This document shows positions 62,618 to 64,000 of a stretch of DNA of 64,000 bases, in pieces (position 1 is the first letter of the stretch; the number at the start of each line of letters is the position of its first letter). Position numbers and translations under genes: made by a program. The DNA comes from JANQPX01 sp965222015 (GTDB lineage Bacteria; Pseudomonadota; Alphaproteobacteria; Geminicoccales; Geminicoccaceae), in assembly GCA_965222015.1 (NCBI GenBank), contig CBDCTL010000024.1:1116001-1180000 (forward strand). Direction: 5' to 3'. The notes beneath the pieces were generated by a model. The model saw nothing but the letters and a program-made list of their open reading frames with translations, made no database searches and was not told the origin of the DNA.

Positions 62618-62840
62618 AGGGGGCAGGCCAGTGTCAACACGGAGCTTGCCGAGGCGATCACAGCTCGCGAGACAGCGGAGACACAGCTGACCGAGACGAG
62701 CGATGCCATGGAATCCTTGCGCGCCGAACGGACGGATCTCGAGCACCGTGTTGCCGACCTGACGCTGCAGGCCGAATCGAGCGCGGGCATTCTCGAAAAC
62801 AGACGTCGACAATTGGCGGCGCTGGAAGATGAGCTCACGA
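62618..62840 (+). pseudogene. Coiled-coil gene fragment cut by IS elements
   Basis: An open frame of about 74 residues with perfect coiled-coil character: TAETQLTETSDAMESLRAER, then LEHRVADLTLQAES and RRRQLAALEDELTS. It begins after a stop at the edge of the IS1595-like remnant and is cut at about 62840 by the IS66 end. Such segments occur in peptidoglycan-binding MotB/OmpA-type proteins and others. Only a piece remains. Confidence 0.5.
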
Positions 62841-62860
62841 GCGTCCACACCAATTGTAAC
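62841..62860 (+). mobile_element. Probable left end of an IS66-family element
   Basis: GTAACCGTTCGGC-type sequence at the point where the coiled-coil frame stops, 73 bases before tnpA. IS66 elements begin with GTAA-type ends. The matching right end was not found in the window. Confidence 0.35.
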
Positions 62861-62913
62861 CGTTCGGCTTGGGCCGCCTTTGATTCCAGCGTGATCTGCT
62901 GCTGACTATCCTT

Positions 62914-63321
62914 ATGACTAGGCATACGGATAGTGCGCAGGTTTGTCGTCTCGAAGTGGTGTACACCGGCCGTCGGCGACGTCGTTGGAGCCTTGAGGAG
63001 AAGCTTCGGATCGTCGAGGAGAGCCATCAAGGCCATCGGCAGGTGTCGGCGACGGCGCGCCGGCATGGGATTTCGGCCTCCCTGCTGTTCTCCTGGCGGC
63101 GGGATTTTCGTGAAGGGCGTCTTGGTGGCGGCGATTTTCCGGATTTGGTGCCGGCGGTGGTTTTGCCCGATCCTGAGCTGCCGTCCGCCCCCGCTTTCAG
63201 CAAGCCGGTTACCGACGGTCGCATGGAGATCGTCATCGGTGATGATCGTCGGGTGATCGTCAGTGCGGATGTCGACGGCCCGGCCCTGGCTCGCGTCCTG
63301 AAGGTTCCTGGTCGCCGATGA
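62914..63321 (+). CDS. tnpA: IS66 accessory protein TnpA
   Basis: 135 residues, intact. RRRRWSLEEKLRIVEESHQG and SATARRHGISASLLFSWRRD form the Tn3/InsC-like helix-turn-helix of the IS66 orf1 product; the C-terminal MEIVIGDDRRVIVSADVDG and ALARVLKV are also typical. Its stop overlaps the tnpB start (ATGA at 63318-63321), as in complete IS66 elements. Confidence 0.88.
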   Translation: MTRHTDSAQVCRLEVVYTGRRRRRWSLEEKLRIVEESHQGHRQVSATARRHGISASLLFSWRRDFREGRLGGGDFPDLVPAVVLPDPELPSAPAFSKPVTDGRMEIVIGDDRRVIVSADVDGPALARVLKVPGRR

Positions 63322-63665
63322 TCCCGGTGCCGTCGAGTTATCGCGTCTACCTGTCGACGGGTGTCACGGACATGCGCCGCGGCATGCCAGGGTTGTCCTT
63401 GCAGGTTCAAGAAGCGCTTGGCCGTGATCCGCACGCCGGGGATCTCTATGTCTTCAGAGGGCGTAAAGGCGATTTTTTGAAAGTGCTCTAGCATGACGGC
63501 CTCGGATTGTCGCTTTATGCCAAGCGGCTCGAACGCGGTCGTTTCATCCGGCCGTCGCCGGCAGATGGTGTGGTGTCGATTTCGGCGGCCCGGCTTGGCT
63601 ACCTGCTCGAGGGGATCGACTGGCGCCACCCGCAATGTACCCGGCGACCGGCTGCGGCAGGGTGA
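63318..63665 (+). pseudogene. IS66 TnpB with in-frame stop
   Basis: Frame MIPVPSSYRVYLSTGVTDMR to GYLLEGIDWRHPQ is the complete TnpB of 115 residues, but the codon at 63489-63491 is TAG where relatives have Trp (KVLWHDG). A single base change would explain it. The rest is intact, so the loss is recent. Confidence 0.85.
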
Positions 63666-63722
63666 CTCGCCTGGAGTCCCAAGGGGGCCACAAAGCCGGT
63701 CGGATGTGCTGTTCTCCGAGGC

Positions 63723-63925
63723 ATGGCTGAACCGGATGATATCGAAGCCCTCAAGGCGGCATTGGCGAAAGCCGAGGCCCGTACACGGGCTGCAGAAGCC
63801 GAGCTTGCCGACGGGCGTTCGCGCGTATCTGTCGACGGGTGTTGCCGCGGAGGCCAGGGTTTCGAGCACCGATGCCCTGATCGCCTCGCTGAAGCTGCAG
63901 ATCGAGAAGCTAAGGCTGCTTTGGA
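63723..63925 (+). pseudogene. IS66 TnpC, 5' fragment with frameshift
   Basis: MAEPDDIEALKAALAKAEAR is the normal TnpC N-terminus. After AEAELADG the frame breaks; STDALIASLKLQIEKLR, the next conserved part, follows in another frame. Between them lies CTGTCGACGGGTGT, identical to 63351-63364 in tnpB. After IEKLR the sequence switches to unrelated DNA (glycogen phosphorylase, minus strand). Most of the 500-residue transposase is missing. Confidence 0.75.
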
Positions 63926-64000
63926 TCGCGGTTGATCGCCGCCGCGATGTCGTTGGTCAGGTTGATGATCATCTTGGCGGTATGATAGGAAGCCGCCGCC
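63910..64000 (-). pseudogene. Glycogen phosphorylase fragment at window edge
   Basis: Read on the minus strand from the right edge, a 28-residue frame includes SYHTAKMIINLTND and AAAINRDP, matching the conserved A-A-S/P-x-Y-x2-A-K-x-I-I-x-L-x-N-x-[VI]-A segment of glycogen/starch phosphorylase that precedes the PLP-lysine region. The frame ends at TAG (63910-63912) where the IS66 TnpC fragment begins (about 63921), so the PLP-binding C-terminus is lost here. The rest of the gene would continue beyond the window. Confidence 0.7.

Noticed and set aside
1..64000. CRISPR arrays, tRNA, rRNA, tmRNA or prophage
   Set aside because: No regularly spaced direct repeats, no cloverleaf with the conserved T-loop GTTCRANYC in an intergenic region, and no phage structural genes were seen. 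A tRNA scan would be decisive.

Overview
This window looks like chromosome from a GC-rich alphaproteobacterium, most plausibly a Rhodospirillales-type lineage. The evidence is the gene order and gene content: flgF-flgG-flgA-flgH next to fliL / DUF6468 / motE / a large TPR protein; the pyrB-pyrC-plsY-dprA-topA-rnr-rpmG block; the alphaproteobacterial cell-cycle regulator TrcR; a PyrC that lacks the HxH metal site; and two perfect TTAA-N7-TTAA (CtrA-type) sites in intergenic DNA. No rRNA, tRNA, CRISPR array or phage module was seen.

Layout. 1-528: 3' end of a glycosyltransferase. 650-9007: flagellar region, with flgFGAH on the minus strand behind a sigma-54-type promoter and fliL-DUF6468-motE-TPR diverging on the plus strand. 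9037-13227: prmC, a UPF0173 hydrolase, a GNAT, a degenerate orphan ABC ATPase and aqpZ. 13511-15759: phospholipid block psd-pssA plus a second CDP-alcohol phosphatidyltransferase without a standard start codon. 15994-18053: small lipoprotein and an acyl-CoA synthetase. 18383-23566: surface-polysaccharide block (gmd, fcl, wbaP-like transferase, GT4). 23605-29964: hydrolase, sugar-nucleotide-type SDR, queG, GST, HD-domain protein and hslVU. 29990-30821: AT-richer insert with three inverted repeats and one small membrane coiled-coil gene. 30868-44426: icd, a pseudo-protease-like lipoprotein, a membrane coiled-coil protein, acyl-CoA ligase, SDR, trcR, prolyl-tRNA editing protein, molybdopterin oxidoreductase, threonine aldolase, OmpA-domain protein and rpmG. 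44506-53740: rnr-topA-dprA-plsY-pyrC-pyrB. 53979-59867: GMC oxidoreductase, CopD-like protein, a tiny membrane protein, an orphan 501-residue protein, a divergent membrane protein and an M48 peptidase. 60051-64000: a graveyard of insertion sequences (IS66-like, IS1595-like, IS66 tnpA/tnpB/tnpC) that has truncated at least two host genes, including what looks like a glycogen phosphorylase.

How the parts connect. The flagellar genes encode the rod, P-ring chaperone, L-ring and stator-associated proteins. gmd and fcl make GDP-L-fucose, which the WbaP-like transferase and GT4 could use for an exported glycan. psd and pssA make phosphatidylethanolamine. pyrB and the PyrC-like protein serve pyrimidine synthesis. 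topA, dprA and rnr handle DNA topology, DNA uptake and RNA decay. The most interesting signals are a CtrA-type box directly in front of dprA, the ABC ATPase with nearly every catalytic motif altered, two genes whose homology begins upstream of any ATG/GTG/TTG, the orphan 501-residue protein, and the small low-GC membrane gene with its repeat cluster. No complete new multigene system can be demonstrated from the sequence alone.
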